From contig JAOTOM010004684.1 of assembly GCA_034440615.1 (NCBI GenBank), positions 141,501-205,500 of the forward strand: a DNA stretch of 64,000 bases, in the 5' to 3' direction. Below are positions 34,619 to 46,596 of the stretch, piece by piece; the stretch's first letter is position 1; every line of letters begins with the position of its first letter. Origin of the DNA: Ashinkailepas kermadecensis. Its lineage: Eukaryota; Arthropoda; Thecostraca; Neolepadidae. The notes below the pieces were generated by a model. That model worked only from the letters and a program-made list of their open reading frames with translations. It did not search any database and had not been told where the DNA came from. Made by a program: the position numbers and the translations under genes.

Positions 34619-36172
34619 CGCCCTATAAAACGTAGCCACCATCAAGTTTGGCAATTTTGTGTTACAGAGCAAGTGTCATCTTCACAGCCATGGGGGAAAA
34701 CATTGCTCATGCGACACAGTTCGCTGAAATTTTAAATACCACAATTTTGAGCAGGGTGAATAATAGCTGGCCACCCAGTCTTCTTCTCCAATTTATATGG
34801 ATTTCCAATGACTTACAATACAACAAGTCATTACAAGTGTCAGCAACCAGCATTATGCAATGGATAACTTTTTCATTCAAGGATGGACAAAAGGCATCCC
34901 CAGGTCATTCCAGAGCTCTGAAGGTCATTTTGTCAACCTTATGAGTTGACTGTGCCTGTCTATGACTGTTACAATGCATTTCATTACATATAAATGCAGC
35001 CTTCAGTTATAACGGACAAATTTGATGGAAAGAGAACTAAGCCTTTTCAAATCACCTTCCTACTACGAACATAGTGTGATCTGCCAAACTCGGCATATTT
35101 TTCGGATAGTGGTCATAAGAATCCTCAACGGGCAGCATTAGTTGCCGTGAAGTCTCCATAATTGGCATGATTCCTAAAATGATCCACAGTAGATGGTACA
35201 TTCCTACACACGGTTGTACATACTGATGTCCGAACAATGATGTTGGCTAAAATCAAGAATCGATGTAACCAGGCAAATTGGTGCCCGATTTTCAGCTCTT
35301 ATGTGGTACTATAGTACCATCGAGGTGCTCTTGTGCAGTATGATGTGTGCATAGTGGCATGGGCCCTTTCACCACCTTCATCACGTTTTGGGAGCGTGAT
35401 GGAATACGCGTGGTTTGTTGCCAATGCCGGCGCACCCAGGAGCAGTGATGTCCCAATGTCATGACAATCATTGTTTGTTGACCTTGTCTTCAGAAACCGG
35501 TTGGGGAAACACGCACTTTCTCTGCTCACACTTGTCAGATTTGGACTGCTTCGATTCCAGATCTTGTTCAGTTCTTCAAAGCCTTCCTCTTTGCATTGCG
35601 CATAGCAACACCCTACCGAATTCATTTTTATTTCATTGCTTCTCGTGCGTCTCTGGAATGATCTTCCGAATGCGCACCTGCATTAATCTCACGGTACATG
35701 ATTTTATCATGCATCAAAGCTTATCTTGCGTCACCCTCCAATAAATGGCCAATCAAGGTCGCCCACCAATCCGATGCAAGTGTTAGATCAGTATGGTCAA
35801 ATGCGGTTCAATTCGAAGCCTGGTGACTCTGATATGACAATGCATATAGCAATAGCAATGGCAATCCTACTTGCCCGTTCAGTGTTTTGATGACACAATT
35901 TGAAGATTAAAGTATCGTACGAAGTACGTCGGAGGATGCATACATTCAGACCTCGCATGCTCTACAGACGCAATCCGTCGCGACAATTTCCTTCTCTGCC
36001 CCGTTGCGAAACACTGCGTGCCGGATATGTTGTGGTAAGTGGCACCCCGTGTATGTCGGCACACACATGTCACAGTACGTGAAGAGGCAGGTGTTCTGTC
36101 GAGATAGAGGTGACTGTGGCGTTTGCAGCACACAAGCAAACGCATGTGCGGTGGCACGTACGGTATGGTGGA
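34615..36172. other. No recognisable feature
   Basis: About 1.5 kb with short open frames on both strands; no motif recognised. Confidence 0.4.
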
Positions 36173-36320
36173 GCTCGTCACCTGCACTACAATCTCGCCA
36201 CCTGCACTACAAGCTCGGCACCGGTACTACAAGCTCGCCTCCTGCACTACAAGCTCGCCACCGGCTCTACAAGCTCACCATCTGCACTACAAGCTCGCCA
36301 CCTGCACTACAAGCTGCATC
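36173..36320 (+). repeat. Minisatellite, 20-bp unit
   Basis: Seven copies of CCTGCACTACAAGCTCGCCA with few changes. Confidence 0.95.
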
Positions 36321-36775
36321 GGGTGCGATATTATATGATACCATATACAGAAGCGGGCCTTGTACTTGTATCATCCTAATAGACGGTGATTCTAGGGAGT
36401 GATGGGCGCAAAGTGATCATAAATTTTGGTCGAAGCGCCCCAAAACCTAGAAAACTAACGATTCTAGAGAGTTGAGAGAACGGTGCAGATGTAGCTTGGT
36501 ATCGCTCAGAAAGGCAGACATAACAAGCAGGCAACTCTGGTCATAACAATGCTGATCCATGTCTGTTCTCGGCTAAGATAGCTCACCATACTGTTGATTG
36601 TGTTCCAGATTTGCCCGGTATCTACCAATATGCTATGTTTACAGATAATAGATGTGTTAACGGACTGGTTACATGGGAAGCGACGCAAGAAAAATCACTA
36701 AAAGGAACATAGGAATCTACCGCAAAGCTGACAATGGGAAGACCTCATTGTACACGTGTATTCCATTCGGTCTCA
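36321..36775. other. No recognisable feature
   Basis: Unique-looking sequence. Confidence 0.4.
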
Positions 36776-37060
36776 GCCAGAGTTGGATTTGCGCTTTGTA
36801 GTCCTGGATGTGGGGAGGCAAATTTTTGGTTGGTTGAATGCGAGAGATTATATTTTTATTTACACCTATGACATCAGAACCTCAGTTTGCACTTCGCAGT
36901 GAATCTTGAGCACTTTGCCACAGAGCAGGTCATTGTCAAACAGCACCATTCAGCCTCAAAATCAGACAAATATGAGGATAATTTTATGGAGAGGATACTG
37001 CCCTTGAGGCCAAAAATGCAGAAACAGCTTGATTATTCAGCCCCGGTCGCAGCACACCTG
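36776..37060 (+). mobile_element. Dispersed element, copy 2 (partner of 20350-20631)
   Basis: Co-linear match to the segment inside the 35-bp minisatellite. Here only one weak array-like stretch (CCCCGGTCGCAGCACACC, about 37042) follows and no array has grown. Confidence 0.65.
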
Positions 37061-37265
37061 CACCCTTAATGAATCAGTTCGGGGCCGGGGCCGAGAAGCC
37101 TGTGGGGGAAATTTGCAAGCTACTCTGTCAGGACGGTCCAATCTCTGCGCAAACGTAAAACGTCAAGCTGGAAATGTAGCTCAAAAGCTCAAAGCTCCTC
37201 ACCGGCTGTGAACTACTACGTCTTCCTGATGAACAGCAGAACAGAACGACGTCAATACCCAGCCA

Positions 37266-37304
37266 CAGAGGACTGTGCGCACAGAAGCGGCGCACAGTCC
37301 TCTG
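37266..37304. repeat. Perfect 15-bp inverted repeat
   Basis: CAGAGGACTGTGCGC at 37266-37280 pairs fully with GCGCACAGTCCTCTG at 37290-37304 across a 9-base loop. No run of T follows that would suggest a Pol III terminator. Confidence 0.85.
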
Positions 37305-37554
37305 ATGTAGCTGTGCAGAAAAGGTGTTGACTTCGGCTCCATCCCAACATCATGCTTGCACATACGTGGGAGCAGTGCGCATATATCACAACTGCAGATT
37401 TATCAAACGACATAGATGACGTGAGGCCACGAGCCGCCGCACCAACAGTGTCGCACCAACAGTGTCGCACCAACAACACCAACAGTGTCGCACCACAACT
37501 CGGTGTCAGCTGCCATGCCCTCAGGCGGTGGCATCTGTCGTTCGTGAGGCCACG
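37305..37554. other. Short local repeats
   Basis: Holds a few copies of CACCAACAGTGTCG at about 37440-37492. Nothing else recognised. Confidence 0.5.
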
Positions 37555-37725
37555 ACCAGGCACGTAGCCAGGAATTATCCGAGGCAGGGCGGATTTTGCG
37601 AAGGATGCCAGGACTACTCCCACAATTTGAAGGTTCCCGGATTTCAGTGCTTCATTTCGATAAGGGCCCTTATAAAAATACAGCTTTTTCATTGGGGTCC
37701 GGAACGTGAAATCCCTGCCTCATGA
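37555..37725 (+). mobile_element. Dispersed repeat family A, copy 3 (diverged)
   Basis: Starts CAGGCACGTAGCCAGGAATT, then CCCACAATTTGAAGG, CCCGGATTTCAG and AAGGGCCCTTAT in the order seen in copies 1 and 2. The 3' end is not clear. Confidence 0.5.
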
Positions 37726-37849
37726 AATTGTACGTAAGCATGGCACTGGTATAAACCAGGAATACACTCCGCCTAAGGATGCATCTAGGTGCAGGGTGTC
37801 AAAATTGTATTGGAAAGAATGCCGATTCAGTACTCGGCAAGGGGTAAGT

Positions 37850-38310
37850 ATACGCTTGTAAGGGCCCGTAAACGTTAGCAAGGTATCGCACGCTTTCGCA
37901 AGGGCTCGTAGACGTTCATAAGACGACAGACGTTCGTAAGGGCCCGTATACATTCGTGATGACTCACAGACAATCGTAGAGGCCCATTGATGTTCGTAAT
38001 GGTACGTAGGCACTCGCAACCCATAGACGTTTGCGAGAGCCAGTGCGCGTCAGTAAGGGCCCTTAACGTTTGCAACAGCCGGTACACGTCCGTAAGGGGC
38101 CTTAACGTTTGTAAGGGCTCGCAGGCATTCATAATGGCCCGCAGGCGTCTGTTAGCGCCCGCATACGTTCATCAGAGCCTGTAGAAGTTCATAAGTGTCC
38201 GTAAGCTTTCACACAGGCCCGTAAGCATTCGTAGGTGTCCGTAGACGCTCATAAGGGTCCATAAATGTTCGCAAGGACTCGTAGACTTTCCTAGGGGCCC
38301 GACAACATCC
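37850..38310. repeat. Degenerate minisatellite, about 21-24 bp unit
   Basis: Many weakly conserved copies of a unit like CGTTCGTAAGGGCCCGTAGA. Open frames here read Tyr-Glu-Arg-Leu repeats on the minus strand and are not coding. Confidence 0.7.
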
Positions 38311-41046
38311 GCGGAGGCCATAAAAAGTGCTGTTGCCCTCTCTAACTTCGTCATGGCTATTCCATAGATGACAACGTCCTAGTCCAAGAAGAAGGCGACC
38401 ACCCAAACCCCCACCCTTAGCTACGTCCCTGGCCACGAGATCGTCTCGAGCAAAATAGCCGGAGGATACCGATGGATCTGTCCAGGCGGCTCATCTTACG
38501 TCGGTATTGTTGGTATTTCCACCGCACGTGGCGCTGGGACGACGTCGCTGAAATCAAGTGTTCATCTGCTTCAGCTCCAGCTATTTGTTTTCAGGACGTT
38601 TTCCTCGTAACGACTACAATGCCATGCATTGTCATACAATGTCAATGTCAATTGTTATGCGGCGGTGTAGGCGTTGTGGCAACACAGATAGGCAAGGTGC
38701 ACCTTACCTCTCTGGGCAGCACACTTCATCAGCCCGGAGAGGGCATGCCCTCGCCAGCCTGTTGAGATGGGCTGTAGATATAGTATGTGCCTAGATCCAC
38801 ATAGTATGCGTCCATGGCGTTGGCAAACTCCTATATGTTTGTGCATTGTGCATGTATGTGTACCATTCTGCCAGCGAAGTCATGGTACATTGGCATAATG
38901 CTAAGGCCCAAAAATCGTTGGAAGGCGTGTTCAGCTGTCCCCACCCCCGTTACAGAGCCGTTACAGCCTTTGGCTGACCAATGAGATACGATTTTGATAG
39001 AGTGGTGGAAGGGAAGGGAATGTGAGTTCTGCTCCTCATCCTACATCCAGATACCACCTATACCTGCTCAGGTTGCTGTAAAGTTGTCGCAATTTCCAAA
39101 GCCGGTGTCGCCAGAAAAAAAGAACGGTTGATGCTACAATGTGGACTAAACAAAATCGGCTCAGGGCTAATTAATGATATATCCTCAAAACTGAATGTTC
39201 CAGCAAAATTATCTGTACGTAATAAGACATTCTCAGACTATGCATGATTTCTGATGTCGAGATTACCATTAGTGGCGCCAGAGGTGCTGTGGGGGATAGT
39301 ATCTGAGAGAGCACGGAGGGTAACCTATGCCTTATGGGAACCTATGCCACTAGTGGCGCCAGAGGTGCTGTGAGGGGAACCAAATGCTTTTAATGGGTAT
39401 CACAATTTAAATTAATATCAAAACCCCAAATCTGATTACAAGGGAATATAAGTCATGAATGTTTCCTGAATATTTTGACCCGGGACATCTTTCAGCATTG
39501 CATAGACAATGACAGAACAGCCTGGATATAGGACGTTCGAAAAGAAAGGGATTGAAGGCATGTCATATTAATTGCGTACATTTTTTAAAAACAGATTTCG
39601 ACTTCAACAGTTCAATCGTTTAGGAGGATTAGTTATAAGGCGTACTATCATCAAAGCCATACTCGCTGGCAGTCAACATGATGGTGCTTATGTCTCAGAG
39701 AAACTAATGGATCTACGTGTGGGCAAGAAAGCAATTTTTGCTATCCCAAGCCGCCATTTTATATCGTAAAATAGCAGTTTCCTCGAAATCTAGGAAAACT
39801 TGGAAATGTACGTGATGTATTCAAATCCGAGGTGCTTTCTGACATTCAAGGAACTTTTCAACAAAAAGCTATTTCCTTCCAGTTGTGATTCCTGGATCTG
39901 CCCCTGAGCAGAGGCGTGCCAGGGAGTAGCCACGAGCGTCATGTTTCCATAACATGATCGATCAGCGAATGGAAATATGCGCTTCCTATGGGAATTGGGT
40001 AGAACAACATGCAAACATTTGGTTGGCATCTTTTGTATTGCTGAACTACATCAGGTAGATTGTATCGGGTGGAATGTATACATTGTATATATGCTAGTAC
40101 CAGCGTCATTGATGTTGGGATTTCGCGTCTACGCCTATGTAGGCCGGTAAGCTTAACCAGCATCGGCGGCAGAAGCAATATAGACCTCGGGTTACTTACG
40201 AAGTCTTTATAGTAAATTGCATAGGCTCAATGTTAAATATTGTCCACTAAGAGAGGATGCAGAGCTTCAGTAACCCAATGTTCTCGCCATCAATGCTGAC
40301 CTGCTGCTGAGGAGGGTACCGTGAAGCATTGCCACCTGGCCGGCTGTTTGTCACTTGCAGTAGTTTCGTCACGATCAGCTGGACCTGAGGAGGCTGGCGT
40401 GCCGTCGCGGAGTATGTCTGATGATATATTATCTGTGGATATGTTGGTGAAATCATCAGGTCATGTAAAGTGAACAAGCTCCAGCGTAGGCGTGTGATTT
40501 TCCAAAGGTAACTGTTGGTGCACAAGCCGCAATGGTTTGATGATCATGTGTGTTGAGGCTGTGGCAACCTTGGTGGAGACACACTGCGAAGCAAATTTCC
40601 GTGACCATTTGTTCTTCTTAAAAAGCTTTATTGCATTCCTCAATTGCAAGGGGCACTACAACTTTGGAGGTGATTTTGGTGATTTCGGAGGTTCGGGACA
40701 CAGTAGGATACACGGTTAGGAATAACGTTGGTCAGTAGGGTGTGGGGGTCAATGATTAACATCTAAGAGGCTACGTAATCGACAAGGCGTGCAAAACGAC
40801 CTTGTCAGTCAATGGTGGTCGAGTCGGCACAAACACCGTTAGTGCTCACCGGGCATCGTCCCTCTACTTTATATCCATGGATTTTCGGTTTTTAGCTTGC
40901 TAAAGCATAACACTATATCTCAAGAATACCTTGGAGCTAATCCTGCACACAGGCACAACGTACGAAAATAGAATGAGAGAAGCACGGCGAGGTCCAAACA
41001 CATTGTAGGTGACTTACTACCTACCAAGTCTATCATCCATTTTATA
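38311..41046. other. No recognisable gene; one short direct duplication
   Basis: The 22 bases at 39270-39291 (core AGTGGCGCCAGAGGTGCTGT) are repeated exactly at 39351-39372. The rest shows no motif. A 62-92 codon minus-strand region near 40247-40649 stays open but is unrecognised. Confidence 0.45.
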
Positions 41047-41113
<67 letters not shown>

Positions 41114-41186
41114 TATATATATATATATTTATATATATATATATATGTATATTGTAATTATTTATATTTATGTACCTATATATATT
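41047..41186. repeat. (TA)n microsatellite, degenerate at the right
   Basis: Pure TA to about 41107, then TA-rich with scattered G and TT. Confidence 0.95.
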
Positions 41187-41388
41187 CCTAACATCAGCCA
41201 TGACAAATATATATATTTCAGATATATTGGTCATGCTCCACTCGTCCAGGATAGAACACTTGAAACGTGCGAGCAACTCACGAGAGTAAAAGAACGTAAA
41301 CATGACGTGCGGTATAGCTTCGAAGCGATTCGCATCCGTCACTAGGTGCACCTGACAGGCAACTTAGTTATCCGTCAGATGGACAGAG

Positions 41389-41724
41389 GATGCAGGCGTT
41401 CCCGTGGGTACGTGTAGCAGACGAGGTGCGGCGGGAGATGCAGGCGTTCCCGTGGGTATGTGTAGCAGACGAGGTGCGACAGGGGGGGTCCGTGGTGCAT
41501 GGGGTGCGACGGGGATGCGGTTCCGTGGTGTACACAGGGATGCAGGCGTTCCCGTGGGTGCGTGTAACAGACGAGGAAATTTTGCCCGGTGCATATGTCG
41601 GCCAGAGGATTTACTTTTCCAGCTTATGACAGTCACAGCAGCTGTTTGATTCAGCATCGGGTAGTGAGAGCAATTAGGAATATAAGAGAGGTTTGTTCAA
41701 GCGTGGATATTTGATAATACACGA
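41389..41724 (+). mobile_element. Dispersed element B, copy 1, with internal tandem units
   Basis: Three copies of a roughly 45-bp unit starting GATGCAGGCGTTCCCGTGGG lead into a unique part: CAGACGAGGAAATTTTGCCC, CTTATGACAGTCACAGC, GATTCAGCATCGGGTAGTGA, GTTCAAGCGTG. The unique part recurs at 57640-57826, where only one unit stands. Confidence 0.8.
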
Positions 41725-43479
41725 GTGTTATGCATAACTACGGGCTATTCAATTAGGCGCAGGCATGTATCGAAGTCCTAGTTGATACATTCGGCGGTTT
41801 CGAAATGAACTTGAAAACCCGCAAGCGGGTTAGACTAGCACCCTTCCAGCGCTGCGCGTGGTACGACAACCGTCTCCGACACTTGGAATTTAGATGGTCC
41901 ATGCTTAACCCGCGCCGTCTCGGGGGGTCGTTACACAACCCCCTCCCACTAAGGTTTTCCGCGGCTAGTGAAAAAAACGTCGCGCTACCGCGCGCCGAAA
42001 TTTGGCATACCTTTTCCCACATCAATTTCGCATGTTGTATCAAAATTTTGAAGTCAGGTCATCTAAGGTCAACGAGTTAGTCAAGGTCAAGTGAGGTCAC
42101 CTCCAAAAAAGCTCAACCAGTCGTCGCGCTTTAACGGATAAAGATATTTTAATGAAACTTTCAGTGTTTGCTTATCTTTAGGGATGCAACAAAACGCATC
42201 AGATGAATTTTTTCCGTTTTTGATTACTTATTAGTTTTGCATATTTGCACATTAGAGTTAAAATCGATGATTCTGGGTAAAATAAACATTTTGTATGGGA
42301 GCAAGTTGACTTTGAACAACGTTTTTCGGTCCGCTCTACCCATTAGAAAAGGAAAATTAAAGAGAACTTGAAAACTCAAAATTTTGGAATTAAAGAAAAT
42401 GATTTTGGGATGGACACAAATTGTATGGCCCTGGTCGATTTCGCTTTCCTTTTCTGATTCCAAATAATTTTTGTTTTTTTTCAAATCTCCCCCAAAATGA
42501 ACTCCTCAAAGCCAAAACATGATGTAAGTCCTGAAAACCTAGGCCCCTAGTGACGTCACTTTGGGGAATTTTTTTTGTGGTGGTGGTGTCTGGCCCTACT
42601 CGTCGAGAGCTTCCCGGTGACACCCGATTCATTTTCGTGCCGCCCATAGTTTGGAAGATGGTTGGGGTGTTTATCCCCCCCCCCCCGAGACGGGGTATGA
42701 GGATGTGACCGGAGAGACGTTATCGAAAAGCGGGCCGCCCTACGACTCTACATGACCCTACAGGAAAGTAGAACCTACTTTAAGCCACACCTTTCAGGCC
42801 TACGTCGGTTGACTACAGGCTACGTACGGCATCTCTGCAATTTAGTAGGACCCTTGCCGATTTCGGAAATCGGACAAACCGTCGACAAACGAACCGTCTA
42901 CATATCCTGGCCGATTTAGCTTAAGTTGAAATGTAAGCCTCCGTTGTCGGCAAATTTGTTCACCCGATTGGTTGCTGGTTCGCTTGGGATTCATAGTTCC
43001 TTCACGTTATTAGAGTTTACTAGAAAATGTCCCTTGTTGTTGCAACTACCAAGCAGGAGGGCATCCGGGAATTTATAAAGGGATGGGCCTCAAGGCGTCC
43101 AGAAATTCAATTGTGTGAGGCTCTCGTATAAAAATGGGGGAAAAATCCATGCAAGGGCACACATTCGTCGCAAGGAACTGCCGAGTCCCAGCAAACCCTT
43201 GAGCATGTGGCCACGAAAGTGATTTTTGGGTGGATCACTTCACTGCCCTCTTTTTATTTCCAAGATCCCTTTTTATAAACACCACAGTCCAAAATTCGTG
43301 GCTCCGCCGCTTCCTCAATCCCAACTGAGCCGAAAATTGTATGAACTGCTTCGACGGGCCGTCACTACCGCCAGACTGAAGGAGGCTCTTCTTGGCCGCT
43401 TCCTAGCACCTTTCCAGACGGGTCACATATGGCGACCGCGAGAGGCATACAGGAGAAGCGGACCCGCAGGGTCAGAGAG
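41725..43479. other. No recognisable gene; possible inverted ends
   Basis: CCGTCTCGGGGGG near 41917-41931 is complementary to CCCCCCGAGACGGG near 42680-42695, which might be ends of a decayed element of about 780 bp. The interior has no recognised protein. Confidence 0.35.
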
Positions 43480-43529
43480 GGTTTGACCTTATCTCTGAGT
43501 CAGCGCTTTACCAGCTGAGCTAGCCCGGC
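43480..43529 (-). other. tRNA-like 5' half
   Basis: On the minus strand GCCGGGC-TAGCTCAGCTGGTAAAGCGC has the acceptor start and D arm of a tRNA and a good A box. The 3' half does not close: there is no GGTTCGA box and no complementary acceptor. It is a tRNA fragment or SINE head, not a functional tRNA. Confidence 0.5.
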
Positions 43530-45109
43530 GGCGAGTCGCAATTCCGCGTGCCATGCATTATATGATTGGCTATTGATCATAAGTATCATAACTTTCGTTG
43601 ACTGTACGTAACCAGAAGACGAACTTTTCGTGCATGGCGAGCATTATTAGTTTCACGTCTTTAAAGGCAAATGCATCCGTGTGGATAGTTATGCGTTAAG
43701 TATTTATCAATTGATATGCATAGCATGAGATGCATGAGCATGAGATGCAAGCCTTTTGCGCCACTCCATTGAGTTTAATCATTATAGTTAGCGATATAGC
43801 TATATGTAAATATTCCTGTTAGGAACAACATTAATGGTGCACATGGAGGTATGCTTTCCATTCGCAAATACAGATTAGCTTGAACACTGCGGCTAAAAAC
43901 GTTTATCGCACTATGAATGCTCAACAATAGTAAGTTTCCATTGTTTTGATCGAACTATATTGTTTGCAAACAAAGCGCTCGCAAACATGACCCCCACATT
44001 CCCACGTAGAGTCGCGAATTATGTGGACAACTTAATGGTATGATCAAATGTGTTAACTGTTCATGTTTGTCTATCACAGAAAGCTCACCAATTTTTTGCG
44101 TGATTGGGTGTAATCGCCATTGACAAGGTTGGTAATGTTTCATGTTTGTGAATATACCAGCCCAATAATGGGAGCAAAAAGGAGCATTTAAATGGTCAAT
44201 ACTTCAGGGAATCCAGATAGATGCATTTGGGACATCTGAGCAACAAAATAAGTTATCATCATTCAGTCATCAGTCCACAAGTCGGTCATCATTTTTTGGA
44301 TATGTTAGCAATGTACACTGGTGGTCTTATGTTTATTTCTTCTTCAGTACCACTTGGATGGATTAAATCAATATTTGGATGGCTCAAGAGAAAGTTGGGA
44401 TGGCTTGAGCCATCTCCAGAGTATATAAAATGACGCGTCTGGCTAAGGTGGAAAATGGAGACTAGGTTAAATTGTGGGGGAAATATGAAATTCAGTCTTG
44501 TTTAAGCCTGACTATCCATCCCTGTTGCCTGTTCACTACTGTTTCTCAAAACGAAGAGGCTTCATTGTGTGCAATTGCGATACTTTTGTATAGCTTTGTT
44601 GAATTTACATTAAAAGACATGCATATACAATCTCAAATTTCGTAGTTCAAGGTTGAGGGGTGGAGCGGAGACAAGGTACACACTTTGGATGAGAAGGGGA
44701 TTAATATGCAAGATGATGGGCCAAACACCACATCAGAAATAAACGAGATTATTCTCTGAATACTATTATCTATGAAATGAATCCACATGAGCAGAACTTC
44801 GCAGCATGTTGAAAAGAGTACCATCAACAAGCAATCTAAAATATATGTAAACATCAATTATCATCCAGTCCGTCCCCACATATTGTGGGAAAGTCAGAAA
44901 TCAATCGTATCTTTGGTAAATACGAACGCGTTTCACCACTATTAATTTCACTTTCAGATATGGTACCATCATTCAAACTTCATAGTGCAGTAAGCGAGTG
45001 CTGTCTTTCAGAAGGTTGAATAGTGGGGGCGGGGTGTAGACAAGGGAGATGACTTGACGTGAGTGATCGGGTTGGGCGGCTTAGCTTTTTCTCGATGTTT
45101 TGCACGCTC
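43530..45109. other. No recognisable feature
   Basis: AT-rich sequence upstream of the TMTC-like exon. Nothing supported. Confidence 0.4.
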
Positions 45110-45250
45110 TATGTTTGTGCACACGATATTTTGCGATTATATATTTTGCGATTCGATGTTTTGCGTGTCAGATATTTTGTGCATTCAACATTTTGCGATT
45201 CGATATTTTGAGTGGTTGATATTTTGCACCTTCGATATTTTTCGTTTCGA
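45110..45250 (+). repeat. Degenerate 15-16 bp repeat
   Basis: About nine loose copies of CGATATTTTGCGATT. Confidence 0.8.
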
Positions 45251-45945
45251 TAACTTCCCGGAAGCCACCCCCGATGTCCAATGACAAGAAATTGTGAAAA
45301 TGGTCGCATAAAAGCCACAATAATACTTCTGAATCAAATGCAAAGATAATGGACAAGACTTGCAAATATACCACAAACAGCGCACCGGTGTACCATTGTC
45401 GCCATGCTGTGTTGACCCCATGACAAATTATAATCCGCCGCCCCTGCTCATCGCATTGTGGTCCCCACTGAGGCTGCAGTTGATCTGCCAGCTCTCTCAC
45501 CTTCCGTATTCACCGCAAAACGTACCGGACGCATCAACTCGCCGCCAACCATCGCCGTTCCGATCGTATTCGCCGGGTGATGGCAGCTGGCAGACCCATT
45601 TTGACGGGTGCCGTCAATCGCGCGGTGGACACCTCCATTCATCCCCGCTGCGCCGTGCGGGCTCGGCCGATAAATCGTCACCGGCAGCCGGTGCGGATCG
45701 GCCGGCGGAGTGGCCGGCGCAGTGGCCGGCGCGCGAGCTGCGGATGGCTCCGCCCCCCCGGCCTCCGCTCACAGCAGCAGTCGTCACGCGGGTCTAATTT
45801 TACCAATGGTTTTCCGGCACGGCGTCGTAACGACTGTCGGCGGCGGCTGCCGGCCGCCGCGCGCCCGCTCTGGAAATCATATTTCTGTATCATAGTGGCT
45901 GTCAATCCCTGCAGAGCGGGTGCATGGCGCTCCTCGGCGCCCGTC

Positions 45946-46133
45946 ATGGCGACCACTGCCACCTGGCGGAGGAAGCGGAAACTAGCCGGCCGGCCGGCGC
46001 GCCGCGTTAGTGTCGTGCGTCGAGCGCCCACAGAAGGATGGCCTTCTATGGCACCCCTGGCAGTGATTAGCTCCGTGCTAGCGTTCCTGCTCTACTACAA
46101 CACGTTGGACGCGGACTTCGCGTACGATGACAG
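45946..46133 (+). CDS. First coding exon of a TMTC-like protein (transmembrane O-mannosyltransferase)
   Basis: The exon encodes a short basic leader, then a hydrophobic segment (PLAVISSVLAFLLYY) and N-T-L-D-A-D-F-A-Y-D-D. This matches the N-terminus of TMTC proteins, where the first membrane helix is followed by an N(S/T)L...DF-x-YDD motif at the start of the first ER-lumenal loop. TMTCs are ER proteins with TPR repeats that O-mannosylate cadherins. The exon ends at CAG|GTGAGT (donor at 46134) after two bases of a codon AG, giving Ser or Arg; YDDS is usual in TMTC2-like members. I chose ATG 45946 (purine at -3, G at +4). The frame stays open upstream to 45580, and ATG 46048 would be a later alternative. 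Downstream exons are not in the window. Confidence 0.6.
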
Positions 46134-46139
46134 GTGAGT
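46134..46139 (+). promoter_or_regulatory. Splice donor GTGAGT of the TMTC-like exon
   Basis: CAG|GTGAGT is an almost perfect donor. The in-frame TGA overlapping it (GG-TGA) would end the protein at once, so splicing here is needed to continue. The intron would be phase 2. Confidence 0.6.
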
Positions 46140-46544
46140 TGCTGAGTGCTGAGGTGACCTTGTCGTCCACACCAAACGCCCCTGAGGCGGCCTGCGTACC
46201 GCACCAGTGCACAATTACCAAACCATGCCATGATTCGCTTTTAAAAACCAGCAGGCCTGCCCGAAAATCGTGTCCTTTGTGCGTGATGTTGCCGCGTCGG
46301 CGCAGCACGGTGGCGTTCCAGGGTGTGTGCGCGAGAGCTCGTGTCCGCCGGGTGCCGGGTGGGCCGGCCGGCCCGGCCGACTCGGGCCGAGACGTGCCGC
46401 GCGCTGCGGGGCGGCACGTCGTCCAGCGGCGTCAGCGGCTCCTGAACCTTGTCAGCACGGCCGTCAGCCGGCTGGTGGGCCTGACAAGTGATGTCTGTGT
46501 GTCTGTCACTTGGACGGCTGGTGTGGCCTCAGAGCCCCGCCACC

Positions 46545-46596
46545 CTGGTCGGTCAGTGGTGCCCGCAGCGGCACCACTGCACCACTGACCGACCAG
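46545..46596. repeat. Perfect 18-bp inverted repeat
   Basis: CTGGTCGGTCAGTGGTGC at 46545-46562 pairs fully with GCACCACTGACCGACCAG at 46579-46596, with a 16-base loop. Around it (to 46662) CAGTGGTGC and GCACCACTG strings repeat, so the hairpin may come from a small scrambled repeat. Confidence 0.85.

Larger units (their letters stand above)
45440..46480 (+). promoter_or_regulatory. CpG-rich stretch around the TMTC-like exon
   Basis: CpG dinucleotides are visibly dense compared with the AT-rich sequence to the left, and the stretch spans the first coding exon. It is a plausible promoter and 5' UTR region. No TATA box was recognised. The transcription start is not determined. Confidence 0.45.

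Noticed and set aside
40247..40649. Minus-strand gene with several open stretches
   Set aside because: Frames change without a recognisable domain; no supporting signal.
43457..43529. Functional tRNA gene on the minus strand
   Set aside because: Only the 5' half fits; no B box and no 3' acceptor complement.
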